DNA of 64,000 nt from Paenibacillus sp. 453mf (GTDB taxonomy: Bacteria > Bacillota > Bacilli > Paenibacillales > Paenibacillaceae), in assembly GCF_900116105.1 (NCBI RefSeq), contig NZ_FPAC01000002.1:248001-312000 (forward strand), read 5' to 3'. Both the position numbers and the translations under genes were made by a program. The notes under the pieces are model-generated. The model made no database searches and had not been told where the DNA came from. It saw only the letters and a program-made list of their open reading frames with translations. Of this stretch, positions 53,395 through 62,863 are shown piece after piece; position 1 is the stretch's first letter, and each line of letters starts with the position of its first letter.

Positions 53395-54339
53395 GTGAGA
53401 ACAGCGGATTTAAGTGTTAAACCGAGTCATCGAAAAAGAGCACCTGCGCTGCTGCAGATTAAACGGAACTGGGGTCTATACTTGTTGCTGCTGCCTGCTG
53501 TAGTTTTGCTGCTGCTATTTGCTTACATTCCAATGTATGGCATCGTCATTGCCTTTAAAGATTACAGTCCGGCTCTTGGCATCGGCGGCAGTCCTTGGGC
53601 AGGACTGAAGTACTTCGAGAAATTTTTTAATTCTTATCAATTTGATACGACCATCAAGAACACGCTGATCCTTAGCTTGTACAGTCTGGCTACGTTTCCG
53701 ATTCCCATCATGCTGGCACTGATGATCAACCAGATGAGGGAGAACCGGTTCAAGCGGTTTTTTCAGACCGTAACTTATATGCCGCATTTTATTTCGACCG
53801 TCGTTATGGTGGGATTACTGCTGATCCTTTTGTCACCAAGCACAGGGCTCATCGGTCACATTTATCGTTTGTTCGGCGCGGAGGCTCCTAACCTGATGGG
53901 ATCACCAGGATTGTTCAGCAGCGTATATGTATGGTCGGATGTATGGCAGCATACCGGCTGGGACAGCATTATCTTCATTGCGGCATTGTCCGCCGTAAGC
54001 CCGAGTCTGTACGAAGCGGCCACGATGGACGGGGCAAGCCGCTGGCAAAAAATATGGTATATCGACCTTCCGATGCTCATGCCGACGGCCGTCACACTGC
54101 TCATCCTGAGAGTGGGGAGCCTGCTGGGTGTCGGATTCGAGAAGGTCTACCTGATGCAGAACAATCTGAACATCTCCTCAAGTGAAGTCATCTCCACTTA
54201 TGTATATAAGATAGGGATGCTCAGCAGCCAGTACAGCTTCTCGTCCGCTATTAACCTCGCGAATACGATCATTAATTTCATCTTACTCATCATGGTGAAT
54301 GAGATTTCGAAGAAATACAGCAAAAACAGCCTGTGGTAG
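53395..54339 (+). CDS. Sugar ABC transporter permease (LplB-like)
   Basis: A 314-residue permease with six membrane segments. The conserved EAA loop reads AALSAVSPSLYEAATMDGAS. The gene starts at GTG 53395 after AAAGGGGAG. It is the first of three genes: permease, permease, binding protein. No ATPase gene is present here, so a shared MsmX-type ATPase encoded elsewhere probably drives the complex. It is divergent from the YesM/YesN pair. Confidence 0.88.
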   Translation: MRTADLSVKPSHRKRAPALLQIKRNWGLYLLLLPAVVLLLLFAYIPMYGIVIAFKDYSPALGIGGSPWAGLKYFEKFFNSYQFDTTIKNTLILSLYSLATFPIPIMLALMINQMRENRFKRFFQTVTYMPHFISTVVMVGLLLILLSPSTGLIGHIYRLFGAEAPNLMGSPGLFSSVYVWSDVWQHTGWDSIIFIAALSAVSPSLYEAATMDGASRWQKIWYIDLPMLMPTAVTLLILRVGSLLGVGFEKVYLMQNNLNISSSEVISTYVYKIGMLSSQYSFSSAINLANTIINFILLIMVNEISKKYSKNSLW

Positions 54340-54368
54340 GAAGTTTACAGGGAGAGGAGGGATGAAGA

Positions 54369-55286
54369 GTGGACAATGTGGAATCGCCCCGGCAAGCTGC
54401 CCGGCCTGTTAACAATCGTTCCTCGGATCGAGTGCTGGAGATTGCCTTGTATGTGTTTGCCGTCATGCTGCTCATTCTGCTTATGTATCCAATATATTTT
54501 ATTATCATTGCATCATTCAGTGATCCGGCAGCCGTGGCGAACGGCCAGGTGTGGCTGTTCCCCAAAGGGTTCACACTGGCAGGCTATCAGGAACTGCTGA
54601 AGCATGAGAATATATGGATTGGTTACCGGAACACGATACTATATACCGTCATTGGTACAGTTATCAGCCTTGTGGTAAACATATCCGCAGCCTATGCATT
54701 GTCGCGTAAGGATCTGTTTGGCCGCAGAGCCATCTCGCTCTTTTTTATCTTCACGATGTTTTTTAATGGCGGGCTCATTCCCACCTTCCTTACGATCAGG
54801 GACTTCCATATGTATGATACCTTTCTCGTAATGGTGCTCCCGTTCTCGGTTGCGGTGTATAACATTATTGTTGCCCGGACTTTTTTTCAGCACAGTATCC
54901 CTGAAGATCTGTGGGAAGCGGCACAGCTGGATGGCTGCGGCAATTTGCGGTACTATCTGCAGATCGTAATTCCGCTCTCTAAGGCGGTTATTTCAGTTAT
55001 CGCGCTATGGACGGCGGTGGGCCACTGGAATTCCTATTTTAATGCACTCATTTATTTGAAAGATCCGAATTTGTATCCGCTGCAGCTTATCTTGCGAAAT
55101 ATCCTGATTACCAACCAGATGCAGTCGAGCATGGGAACCGGAGAAGCAGCGGCTGTCGCGCTGCGACTTGCCAATCTGATGCGCTATGCGGTCATTATTG
55201 TGGCGACGGTGCCGATCATGTGCATTTACCCATTCGTACAGAAGTATTTCAATCAGGGGGTGATGATTGGCGCCGTGAAGCAATAG
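54369..55286 (+). CDS. Sugar ABC transporter permease (LplC/YtcP-like)
   Basis: A 305-residue permease with six membrane segments. The EAA-type loop is IPEDLWEAAQLDGCGNLRY. The LplC-type start (DRVLEIALYVFAVMLLILLM) and C-terminus (YPFVQKYFNQGVMIGAVKQ) are seen. It starts at GTG 54369 after GGAGAGGAGGG and is 29 nt after the first permease. The pair of permeases forms the channel of an oligosaccharide importer. Confidence 0.88.
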   Translation: MDNVESPRQAARPVNNRSSDRVLEIALYVFAVMLLILLMYPIYFIIIASFSDPAAVANGQVWLFPKGFTLAGYQELLKHENIWIGYRNTILYTVIGTVISLVVNISAAYALSRKDLFGRRAISLFFIFTMFFNGGLIPTFLTIRDFHMYDTFLVMVLPFSVAVYNIIVARTFFQHSIPEDLWEAAQLDGCGNLRYYLQIVIPLSKAVISVIALWTAVGHWNSYFNALIYLKDPNLYPLQLILRNILITNQMQSSMGTGEAAAVALRLANLMRYAVIIVATVPIMCIYPFVQKYFNQGVMIGAVKQ

Positions 55287-55348
55287 CATAGCTGTCATGA
55301 CTTATGTAATGCGCTGATATCTGGTCTGGATCTTATATGAGGGGATCG

Positions 55349-56977
55349 ATGAATATGCGAATGAAGTATAGGAATAGAGAATACCGTATGAAAATGCTGA
55401 CCTCCGTTGTCCTGGCGTCAACACTGCTCCTTGGACTGATCGGCTGCAGCAGCAGTGAAACGGGAGAAGAGAAGCAGGCAGTGGATGAAGCGATTTTTAA
55501 TAAAGAAGGACTGCCTATCGTTAACGAACCGATTACGCTGGATGTGCTGACTGTGCGGTGGGGGAATATGGGGGATACATTTACGCAGAATCAATGGATT
55601 AAGGACTTGGAGCAGCAGACCAATGTCAAGATCAACTGGCAGGTCATGTCCTCCAATGATTGGGGAGAGCAGAAGTCGATCATGCTGGCGAGCGGTACGC
55701 TCCCCGACGTGATCTTAGGCGATGCGGTATTCTCGGATTCGGATATTGTGAACAACTTGGCTTATTTCCGCCCGCTGGATGAGTATATCGATCAGTATAT
55801 GCCGAATTTGAAGGCCGCGATGGAAGAGACTCCCGAGCTGAAGAAGATCAGTACCTTCCCGGACGGGCAAATCTACTCGCTGCCGGCAAGGCTGCCTTCG
55901 AGACCGAAGTCCATGAATCAGCCGATTATTAACAAGGTATGGCTGGACCGTTTGGGACTTGAAGTCCCTGAAACGACGGATGAGCTGTATCAGGTGCTCA
56001 AAGCCTTCAAGGAGCAGGACCCGAACGGAAATGGCAAGCAGGATGAAATTCCGATCAGCGGCTCGGGCGATATCAGCAGTGATCTGCTGAGTCCATTTGG
56101 CATTACCGATATTAATGCCAGCAGCATGATGATTCAGGATGGCAAACCGGTGTTCTATCCGATAACCGAACAATATAAAGAAGCGATTAAATGGGCGCAT
56201 CAGCTGTATGCAGAAGGCTTGATCGATCCTGAATTGTTCACGCAGGATAACACAATGTCTACAGCGAAGCATCAGAATCCGGATGCTGCTCTTATCGGGT
56301 TCACGAACCAGTGGATACCGGATGCGGTGTTCGGCAAATGGAAGGATGAATATGAGGCCATCCCGACCCTGGCCGGTCCGGATGGGAAGCGTTATCAGGC
56401 AGGAGACCCTGTGGGGCTCAGCTTCAGACGCAACGAGCTGCTGATCACAACCTCCAGCAAATATCCTGAGGTCGTCGCCCGCTGGGCAGATCAGTTCTAT
56501 ACGAATGAAGCCAGTATTCAGAACTTCTGGGGAGCGATCGGTACTGTCATTGAGAAGAAGGAGGATGGTACGTATGCACTGATGAGCCCTCCGGAAGGAA
56601 CGAGCGCAGATGCGTGGTATTGGGAGCAATCCCTGCGAGATTTTGGCCCGAAATATGTCAGTCCGAGCTTTGAACAGAACATCATTCTGGATGAAACGGT
56701 CGGCGACGGTCTGAAGCTGGTTATTGATAAGCTGGGAGCTGACTATGTGACGACACCATTCCCGAATGTCATGTACAGCAGCGAGGAGTTTCAGGAGCTG
56801 CCGACGCTGACGACGGATATTGATGGTTATGTCCGTACCAACCGTGCCAAATGGATCACAGAAGGCACGATTGATGCAGAGTGGGAGGGTTACCTTAAGC
56901 AGCTGAATGATATGGGACTGGAACGATTGGTTCAGATCCGGACGGAAGCGTATGCGAGGTATACGAGCGTGCAGTAA
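55349..56977 (+). CDS. Sugar-binding lipoprotein of the ABC importer (LplA-like)
   Basis: About 542 residues. The signal peptide has the lipobox LLGLIGCSSSE. The body has family-typical pieces such as FKEQDPNGNGKQDEIPISGSG-like DPNGNGKQDE, LPSRPKSMNQPI and ADQFYTNEASIQNFWG. Several in-frame ATGs start it (55337, 55349, 55355); GAGGGG lies just before 55349, so that start is chosen with moderate certainty. It delivers the sugar to the two permeases upstream. A terminator follows. Confidence 0.87.
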   Translation: MNMRMKYRNREYRMKMLTSVVLASTLLLGLIGCSSSETGEEKQAVDEAIFNKEGLPIVNEPITLDVLTVRWGNMGDTFTQNQWIKDLEQQTNVKINWQVMSSNDWGEQKSIMLASGTLPDVILGDAVFSDSDIVNNLAYFRPLDEYIDQYMPNLKAAMEETPELKKISTFPDGQIYSLPARLPSRPKSMNQPIINKVWLDRLGLEVPETTDELYQVLKAFKEQDPNGNGKQDEIPISGSGDISSDLLSPFGITDINASSMMIQDGKPVFYPITEQYKEAIKWAHQLYAEGLIDPELFTQDNTMSTAKHQNPDAALIGFTNQWIPDAVFGKWKDEYEAIPTLAGPDGKRYQAGDPVGLSFRRNELLITTSSKYPEVVARWADQFYTNEASIQNFWGAIGTVIEKKEDGTYALMSPPEGTSADAWYWEQSLRDFGPKYVSPSFEQNIILDETVGDGLKLVIDKLGADYVTTPFPNVMYSSEEFQELPTLTTDIDGYVRTNRAKWITEGTIDAEWEGYLKQLNDMGLERLVQIRTEAYARYTSVQ

Positions 56978-57013
56978 TTGAATTCTTTCCTAAGACTAGG
57001 GAAGAGCACTCCA

Positions 57014-57044
57014 AAGAGCACTCCGATGAGGGGTGCTTTTCTTC
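57014..57044 (+). terminator. Intrinsic terminator
   Basis: Hairpin AGCACTCC-GATGA-GGGGTGCT followed by TTTCTT, ending the sugar ABC operon. Confidence 0.7.
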
Positions 57045-57252
57045 GTCTGACTATGGCATTTCAGAAATGATTGTGAACCATGAGCCAATACTTATATAAT
57101 GATGTTCGGCATATCGAACTTGTTTCGAGAAGTGAAATGAGGATGAATCAAATTCGTTCGTCTTTTTGGTGAGTCAAGTTGTTGATTAATACATAATATA
57201 TTTTGTAGTTTGTGTGTATGGGGGTTGTCATTTGTGGCTTCAGCAATATTAG

Positions 57253-57465
57253 CTGAAGGCACCGTCTGAAGCGATCAAGGACCCGAAGTTGTTCCATATT
57301 TCGTGGTATGTGCTGGGTCTGCTGCTCATTGGATATTTTGTGTGTGAATTTGTAGGTGTTCCGGTATCAGTGGTAGCAGGAATCATTGCAATTCTGTTCC
57401 ACATTGCCACACATAAAACGCAGGATTCAACGCGAAGTTTCGCTCCGAGTTCAAAAACAGCGTAG
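57253..57465 (+). pseudogene. arsB (arsenite efflux) remnant
   Basis: The frame reads KAPSEAIKDPKLFHISWYVL, GLLLIGYFVCEFVGVPVSVV and AGIIAILFHIATHK, which closely resembles the middle of ArsB-type arsenite permeases ('AIKDPKLF..SW..L.LLLIGYFV.EF..VPVS..AGIIAI'). A stop lies just upstream in frame, and it ends in TAG after degenerate sequence. Only about 60 residues remain. Nothing else is seen from 57045 to 57250. Confidence 0.55.
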
Positions 57466-57551
57466 GTCGCAGTTAGTTGAAGTGAACAAATTAAAGATGC
57501 CTCCGGCTGCAACCGGAGGACATCTAAAGTAGTACTATGAGATTGTTTCAG

Positions 57552-59102
57552 CTAAACCGTATTATCCAGTCCGGTATTGGACCTGACCAGAATTTCGTCA
57601 TAGCTCGTTTGGTTGTCTTCCTCTATTGTTTTCTTGCGGGAGAGCAGCGTTCCAACATAGCCGGCTAGGAATCCAAGCGGGATTGAGATCAGCCCTGGGG
57701 TAGAGAAAGGATAGAGGGGTTCACCCGTGAAGATCGCTTTGCCTGCATCTGGATGAATCACATTCGGACTGACGAGCACAAGGCCCACCGATGTGACGAG
57801 TCCGACCACCATGGCCCATATGGCGCCGTTGGTGTTGAATCTTTTCCAATAGATCGTGTATAAAATGACCGGCAGATTAGCGCTGGCAGCGACGGCAAAG
57901 GCAAGGGAGACGAGAAAGGCCACATTCAGATTCCGTGCAACAAGCGCAAGCAGGATGGATAGAATGGAGATTCCGATAGAAGCATAACGAGCCATGTTCA
58001 TCTGCTCCTTCTCCGTCGCCTGACCCTTGCGTAATATCTGATTGTAAAAATCATGCGAGAACGCCGTAGCCGCGGTGAGCACGAGCCCCGCAACGACCGC
58101 AAGGATGGTGGCGAACGCGACAGCGGAGATGAAAGCAAACATCATGTCCCCGCCGAGGGCCTGTGCCAGCAGCGGTGCTGCCATGTTGCCTGCCTGATCT
58201 TGGGCGATGATGGCGCTGTTGCCTACGAATGCGGCAGCACCGAAGCCAAGGAAGATCGTCATGACATAGAAGATACCGATAACCCAGGTTGCATATACGA
58301 CTGAGCTGCGCGCAGTTTTGGCATCTTTTACAGTGAAGAAACGGACCAGAATGTGCGGCAATCCGGCCGTTCCAAGCACCAGACCCATGGTCAAGGAGAG
58401 TGTATCCAGACCGTCTTTGTATTTGATTCCTGGATTCAGGAAGCTCTCGTTATGCGGCGTGGCAGTAGTCATATGTGAGAACATGCCGGTAATGCTGAAA
58501 TCGAATTTGTAGAGTACCAGGATGGATATTACGAAGGTTCCGCCCATCAGCAGAAAGGCCTTAACAATCTGTACCCAGCTCGTTGCATGCATCCCGCCAA
58601 AAATAACGTAAACCGTCATCAGAATGCCGACGATAATGACAGAGGTCGTAAATTCAATCCCGAGCAGCAGCTTGATCAGGGCGCCCGCTCCGACCAGCTG
58701 CGCAATCATATAGAAGATGGATATGGCAATCGTATTAAAGGCGGCGAAGCCCCGGATCTTCTTCATGTGGAAACGAACGGCAATCATGTCGGCAAAGGTG
58801 TACTTGCCCAGGTTCCGCAGCGGCTCAGCCACCAGAAAGAGGACAACCAGATAAGCGACGAGAAAGCCGATACTGTAGAAGAATCCATCGAAACCGGATA
58901 GAGCAATCATGCCGGCGATGCCTAGGAAGGAGGCAGCAGACATATAGTCTCCGGCGATAGCGAGTCCGTTCTGCCAGCCGGTCAGGCCTCCGCCAGCCGT
59001 GTAGAAATCACTTGCGGATGTCGTTTTTTTCGAAGCCCAGTACGTAATGAGCAGTGTGGCGGCGACGATAACGAGAAACATGATAAAAGCAGCTGTATTC
59101 AT
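57552..59102 (-). CDS. Sodium:acetate-type solute symporter (ActP-like)
   Basis: A 516-residue protein with about 13 membrane segments. The solute:sodium symporter signatures include GGGLTGWQNGLAIAGDYMSA near the start, GTAGLPHILVRFFTVKDAKT (about 225-245) and VAFATILAVVAGLVLTAATA. It overlaps by 4 nt the DUF485 gene upstream, the usual ActP/YjcH pair for acetate or pyruvate uptake. A cre-like site before the operon fits carbon catabolite control. Confidence 0.88.
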   Translation of the reverse strand: MNTAAFIMFLVIVAATLLITYWASKKTTSASDFYTAGGGLTGWQNGLAIAGDYMSAASFLGIAGMIALSGFDGFFYSIGFLVAYLVVLFLVAEPLRNLGKYTFADMIAVRFHMKKIRGFAAFNTIAISIFYMIAQLVGAGALIKLLLGIEFTTSVIIVGILMTVYVIFGGMHATSWVQIVKAFLLMGGTFVISILVLYKFDFSITGMFSHMTTATPHNESFLNPGIKYKDGLDTLSLTMGLVLGTAGLPHILVRFFTVKDAKTARSSVVYATWVIGIFYVMTIFLGFGAAAFVGNSAIIAQDQAGNMAAPLLAQALGGDMMFAFISAVAFATILAVVAGLVLTAATAFSHDFYNQILRKGQATEKEQMNMARYASIGISILSILLALVARNLNVAFLVSLAFAVAASANLPVILYTIYWKRFNTNGAIWAMVVGLVTSVGLVLVSPNVIHPDAGKAIFTGEPLYPFSTPGLISIPLGFLAGYVGTLLSRKKTIEEDNQTSYDEILVRSNTGLDNTV

Positions 59103-59449
59103 AGGTTACCTCTCTTTTCCTCATCAATGATTTGACTTGACAGCTGATCGAATTTGGAAGCTTTTTTGTAGTAGATCATGCAGAAAGCCCATGTCATGAT
59201 AAATTGAAGAAAGGCCAGTACCCAAGCCCAGGTGATGCTTCCTATAAACGGTGTATTCAGAATCGTCGTGTAGGAGGTGAGAATTGGCAGAGCAAAATAG
59301 AAGCAGAAGAAGAAGATCGTGAAAGGAAGAATAAAGCGTTTCTTGTCTCGAAGCAGCTGTTGAAAATAAGTAGACTTAGCAATGTTAGAATATTCCTCGG
59401 GAGAACGTTTTGACTTGGCAGGCTCACGTTGCTGCAAGTTACTTTCCAT
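59099..59449 (-). CDS. DUF485 membrane protein (YjcH-like)
   Basis: About 116 residues with two membrane segments (about 45-65 and 80-100). The DUF485 pattern is KSTYFQQLLRDKKRFILPFT and FALPIL...GSITWAW. It is the partner of the symporter and overlaps it by 4 nt. The start was set at ATG 59449 because GAGGG precedes it; the frame extends 18 codons upstream without a site. Confidence 0.85.
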   Translation of the reverse strand: MESNLQQREPAKSKRSPEEYSNIAKSTYFQQLLRDKKRFILPFTIFFFCFYFALPILTSYTTILNTPFIGSITWAWVLAFLQFIMTWAFCMIYYKKASKFDQLSSQIIDEEKRGNL

Positions 59450-59473
59450 ATGCAATCCCTCGCATTCTATTAG

Positions 59474-59487
59474 TGTAAGCGCTTTAA
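59474..59487 (-). promoter_or_regulatory. cre-like site (CcpA)
   Basis: TGTAAGCGCTTTAA matches the cre consensus at 13 of 14 positions, 25 bases before the start of the DUF485/ActP operon, so between the promoter and the coding region. Catabolite repression by roadblock or promoter overlap is likely. Confidence 0.55.
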
Positions 59488-59733
59488 AACAGTGAAAGCT
59501 CAAAGCTCAATCATTCACCCCCATTTTAATATTGGTGAATCAATTTCATTAAAGAAACGAAGAGGTATTAGGAAATTGATTCTAGTAATAAAGGTTTTTC
59601 TGTAAAACAATGTTATTATACTACAAGCGTAAACGCGGTAATACAAATTTTTCTTATTAAAAAGCAAGTTTCCAATAGGCGGATGGGTACATATAATGCT
59701 CCGAGAGAAAACGGCTAAACAGGAGGCTTATAT

Positions 59734-60633
59734 ATGATTCCCATGTATCCATACTATGGTAAGGAAGTGAAGTGCGAAAAAGTTCCCATTACGTTCCCAC
59801 CTCAGCACCAGGACCGCCAGCCCGGGTTCGAATACATTATGAACCCGCTGCCGATTGCAGACAATCCAGGGTATGTAGGGAGTGGCAAGCTCAAAGGGAA
59901 GATTGCGATCATTACCGGAGGGGATAGTGGAATCGGCAGAGCGGTGGCGATTGCCTTTGCCAAGGAAGGCGCAAGCGTCTCGATTCCGTATCTGGATGAA
60001 CATCGGGATGCAGAAGATACGAAGCGAATGGTTGAGGCGTACGGAGGGAGCTGTCTTCTGCTTCCTGGCGATCTTCGAGATGAAGGGCACTGCCGGGCTG
60101 TTGTGAATGAAACGGCGAATTGCTTCGGTAGACTGGATATTCTCGTTATTAATCAAGCAGTGCAGTTTCCGCAGGAGTTTATCACATCGATTACAGCACA
60201 GCAGCTGGACGATACGTTCCGGACGAACATTTACCCGAGCTTTTTTCTGACACAGGAAGCGCTGAAGTACTTGAAGCCTGGGAGCTCGATCATCTCGACA
60301 ACCTCGGTTACCGCATATGCGGGGAATCCGCTTCTCATTGATTATTCCTCCACCAAGGGAGCGATGGTATCCTTCACGCGGTCCTTGTCCGAGCAGCTGG
60401 TCGGCTGTGGAATTCGCGTAAATGCGGTTGCCCCGGGTCCGATATGGACGCCGCTTCAGCCTGCGAGCTATCCGGCAGAGTACATCAAGACGCTGGGAGC
60501 AAATACGCCGATGAAGCGTGCCGGTCAGCCCTTTGAGCTGGCGCCGACTTACGTCTATTTGGCTTCCGACGATTCCAGCTATGTTACAGGCCAGGTTCTG
60601 CATGTAAACGGGGGAACCATGGTGGGTTCCTAG
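59734..60633 (+). CDS. Short-chain dehydrogenase/reductase (stress-type SDR)
   Basis: A 299-residue SDR with a 45-residue N-terminal extension before the core, as in YhxC/YdaD-type stress reductases. Cofactor loop is TGGDSGIGRA, the active Ser lies in ISTTSVTAYAG and the YxxxK motif is YSSTKGAMV. The N-terminus MIPMYPYYGKEVKCEKVPIT is typical of this group. The substrate is unknown. ATG after AGGAGG. Confidence 0.87.
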   Translation: MIPMYPYYGKEVKCEKVPITFPPQHQDRQPGFEYIMNPLPIADNPGYVGSGKLKGKIAIITGGDSGIGRAVAIAFAKEGASVSIPYLDEHRDAEDTKRMVEAYGGSCLLLPGDLRDEGHCRAVVNETANCFGRLDILVINQAVQFPQEFITSITAQQLDDTFRTNIYPSFFLTQEALKYLKPGSSIISTTSVTAYAGNPLLIDYSSTKGAMVSFTRSLSEQLVGCGIRVNAVAPGPIWTPLQPASYPAEYIKTLGANTPMKRAGQPFELAPTYVYLASDDSSYVTGQVLHVNGGTMVGS

Positions 60634-60761
60634 TCTTGTAACCAATTTTCAATCAGCATCAGCGCCCCGTGTTATAATGGGCTCAAAAAATGGGGAGTTG
60701 ATCACGTTGGTCGAGCTCGGATGATGAGATTCCGGTGCTTTTTAATATAAATTACTCGTTG

Positions 60762-60960
60762 TTACTTGAATACAGCTATTCCTTTCAGGATCTCATGGAG
60801 GTAGTGTTTCCAGGTTTTTCCCCGCTTTGTTTGATCTTGAGGTGTTGTATAGACTTCTGTTTCAGAGATTTCAGCTGGCTTGCCATGAATATTTCTTGAG
60901 GGAGTTTGCTCGTTGCAGCTGTTTTTTACGTTGTTTATCAGTTGGATCACGCCCTTTCAT
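60762..60960 (-). pseudogene. Uncertain small ORF, possibly frameshifted
   Basis: ATG at 60960 starts MKGRDPTDKQRKKQLQRANS, which soon stops. A second frame continues to 60762 with NIHGKPAEISETEVYTTPQD and a C-terminal KTWKHYLHEILKGIAVFK. Joined with one shift they make about 65 basic residues. No ribosome site is clear. It may be a small gene with an indel or chance coding. The rest of 60634-61039 shows no gene. Confidence 0.2.
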
Positions 60961-61039
60961 AGTATCTATTTTATCGGGATAATTGCATTGTTTGCATAAA
61001 AGTATTAAGGTATAAACAGTGTAATGCTTTATAAATGGA

Positions 61040-61528
61040 ATGAAATATGAAGGGTTTGATTTACAAATGAAAATAGATCATATCGACATGTCTATTCTGA
61101 CCGAACTTCAGAAGGATGCGCGTCTCTCTATGAGAGAGCTGGGAAGGCTGGTTAATTTGTCAGCACCCTCGGTGACGGAAAGGGTCAAGCGACTGGAGGA
61201 GCAAGGGCTCATTGAGGGATATACCATACAGGTCAATCGCAAGAAGCTCGGCTTTACGATGGACTGCCTGATTGAAGTGACGCTGCAGCATGGAGACCAT
61301 AAGCGCTTTAAGCCATTTATTGAGAGTTATCCCACGGTGTTATCCTGTTACCGGATCGCAGGCAAGTCATGCTATATGGTACTGCTTACCGTCAGCCAGC
61401 TGGATGAGATTGAAGAGTTTATTGACGCGATTTCGACGTATGCCAATACGATGACGCATGTTATTTTCTCAGAAGTAAAAGTGAATACAGCGCTTGAGCA
61501 GCATACACCCTTGCTGCCTAATGCATAA
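61040..61528 (+). CDS. Lrp/AsnC-family regulator
   Basis: A 162-residue protein. The HTH (LSMRELGRLVNLSAPSVTERVKRLEEQG) lies at about residues 28-57, here shown as LVNLSAPSVTERVKRLEE. The RAM domain follows with VTLQHGDHKRFKPFIESYPT and GKSCYMVLL. The start may be ATG 61040 or 61067 (MKIDHIDMSI); GAAGGG favours the second, giving 153 residues. The amino acid effector is unknown. Confidence 0.87.
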   Translation: MKYEGFDLQMKIDHIDMSILTELQKDARLSMRELGRLVNLSAPSVTERVKRLEEQGLIEGYTIQVNRKKLGFTMDCLIEVTLQHGDHKRFKPFIESYPTVLSCYRIAGKSCYMVLLTVSQLDEIEEFIDAISTYANTMTHVIFSEVKVNTALEQHTPLLPNA

Positions 61529-61531
61529 CAA

Positions 61532-61568
61532 AAAAAGGACAATCCGATTACCATTCGGGTTGTCCTTT
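61532..61568. terminator. Bidirectional terminator
   Basis: AAAGGACAATCC/GGGTTGTCCTTT hairpin, A-run on the left and T-rich on the right, between the Lrp gene (+) and the Rrf2 gene (-). Confidence 0.82.
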
Positions 61569-61574
61569 CAATGT

Positions 61575-62006
61575 TTATTTTTGAGCTGCTTGTTGTACTA
61601 CATCATTTACGATATCACTGAGCTTGACCTGTGCAAGCTGGTCCTCCATGGCCTTTTGTGCAGCAGTAAAGATGGGCTCAATACTTCCTTGAATACTGCG
61701 CCCTACTTCGCAGGCAGGATTGGGTGAGTCATGAAGTGAGAACAGCGCATTCTCGTTAACGGCGTGAACGGCATGATAGATATCAAGCAGCGTAATGTCG
61801 GAAATGTCTCTTTTAAGCTTTGCGCCCGCCACCCCGGGTCTAGCTTCCACAAGTCCGGCTCTATTCAGCATCCCCATAATTCTGCGGATTACGACCGGGT
61901 TCGTTCCCACACTTGCGGCAATAAATTCTGATGTATTTACGCCTTCCTTATTGTAGTACAGCAGTGTCAATATATGAATGCCTACAGAGAATCGGCTGGT
62001 AATCAT
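61575..62006 (-). CDS. Rrf2-family regulator (YwnA-like)
   Basis: A 143-residue Rrf2 protein. The HTH is GVNTSEFIAASVGTNPVVIR with the wing RRIMGMLNRAGLVEARPGV. The only Cys in the C-terminal part is in SPNPACEVGRS, so it does not carry a three-Cys iron-sulfur site like IscR; it is of the YwnA/CymR-like type. The neighbouring gene is YwnB-like, as in Bacillus. ATG after AAAGGAG. Confidence 0.87.
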   Translation of the reverse strand: MITSRFSVGIHILTLLYYNKEGVNTSEFIAASVGTNPVVIRRIMGMLNRAGLVEARPGVAGAKLKRDISDITLLDIYHAVHAVNENALFSLHDSPNPACEVGRSIQGSIEPIFTAAQKAMEDQLAQVKLSDIVNDVVQQAAQK

Positions 62007-62179
62007 AAACGGATAACTCCTTTGTACGTCTTATATACGCAGTATACATCAGTATATTATAACCGCAAGCCGCAGAATCAATATCTTAACTAATCAAAAC
62101 AAAGAATCGATCAGATAAGTAAACGAAAAGAATGGAGATGTCTATCTTAGACTTCTCCATTCTCAATATATAGAAACTA

Positions 62180-62812
62180 TTAATTTCGTTCAGATACGAC
62201 TGTAAAACGCTGATGCTTATGGTTTGCTGCTTCAATCTCATCAACGAGTGCCACCGCATAATCTGCATAACTGATATAGCTGTTACCTTGCTGGTTCAGG
62301 ATCAGATGGTCTTGTCCTAACTGATAGGAACCAGTGCGTGAACCTTCGGGATCAAAGAATGCAGCAGGGCTCATATAGGTCCAATCCAAATCTTCAGATG
62401 CCTTCAGATCTTCAAGGTTCTTCGCTGCGTTGAATGCGGTGGGCTTAATCGCTGCCGGGAATTCGGGTGTATCGACCAGTCGTGTGGTGTTCTGATCATC
62501 TACATATAGGCTTCCTGCGCCGCCAACCACAATAAGACGAATGTCTGTATTGCTTAGCAGCCGGATAAGAGCCTGCCCTGCCTCCACATACAGATGCTCT
62601 TGCCCTAGAGCTGCGCCAAAAGCGTTAACGATGACGTCTAGGCCTTGGATATCTTCTTCTGTAATTTGAAACACGTCCTTCTCAATGACAGGAAATTCAG
62701 AGACTTTACTCGCATCACGGACAATAGCGGTGACGCTGTGACCACGGCTTGCCGCTTCTCTTGCGATGAGCCGGCCTGCTTTGCCACTTGCTCCAATAAC
62801 TCCAATATTCAT
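62180..62812 (-). CDS. NAD(P)-binding reductase/epimerase-like protein (YwnB-like)
   Basis: A 210-residue Rossmann-fold protein: GVIGASGKAGRLIAREAAS, then NAFGAALGQEHLYVEAG and IVVGGAGSLYVDD, and MSPAAFFDPEGSRTG. It belongs to the NmrA-like YwnB group; substrate unknown. AAGGAGG-like site (AGGAGGAG) before the ATG. The upstream region has GTAA-type palindromes, probably an operator. Confidence 0.83.
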   Translation of the reverse strand: MNIGVIGASGKAGRLIAREAASRGHSVTAIVRDASKVSEFPVIEKDVFQITEEDIQGLDVIVNAFGAALGQEHLYVEAGQALIRLLSNTDIRLIVVGGAGSLYVDDQNTTRLVDTPEFPAAIKPTAFNAAKNLEDLKASEDLDWTYMSPAAFFDPEGSRTGSYQLGQDHLILNQQGNSYISYADYAVALVDEIEAANHKHQRFTVVSERN

Positions 62813-62863
62813 GTGCCATTCTCCTCCTATGCTTACTCAATTGTTATTCAAAGTCTCACCACC

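Noticed and set aside
55715-56629. 304-residue ORF on the minus strand inside the sugar-binding lipoprotein gene
   Set aside because: No ribosome site or family pattern; the plus-strand frame is clearly coding with family motifs.
59728-60645. 305-residue minus-strand ORF covering the SDR gene
   Set aside because: It is the antisense shadow of a clear SDR with its own ribosome site and motifs.
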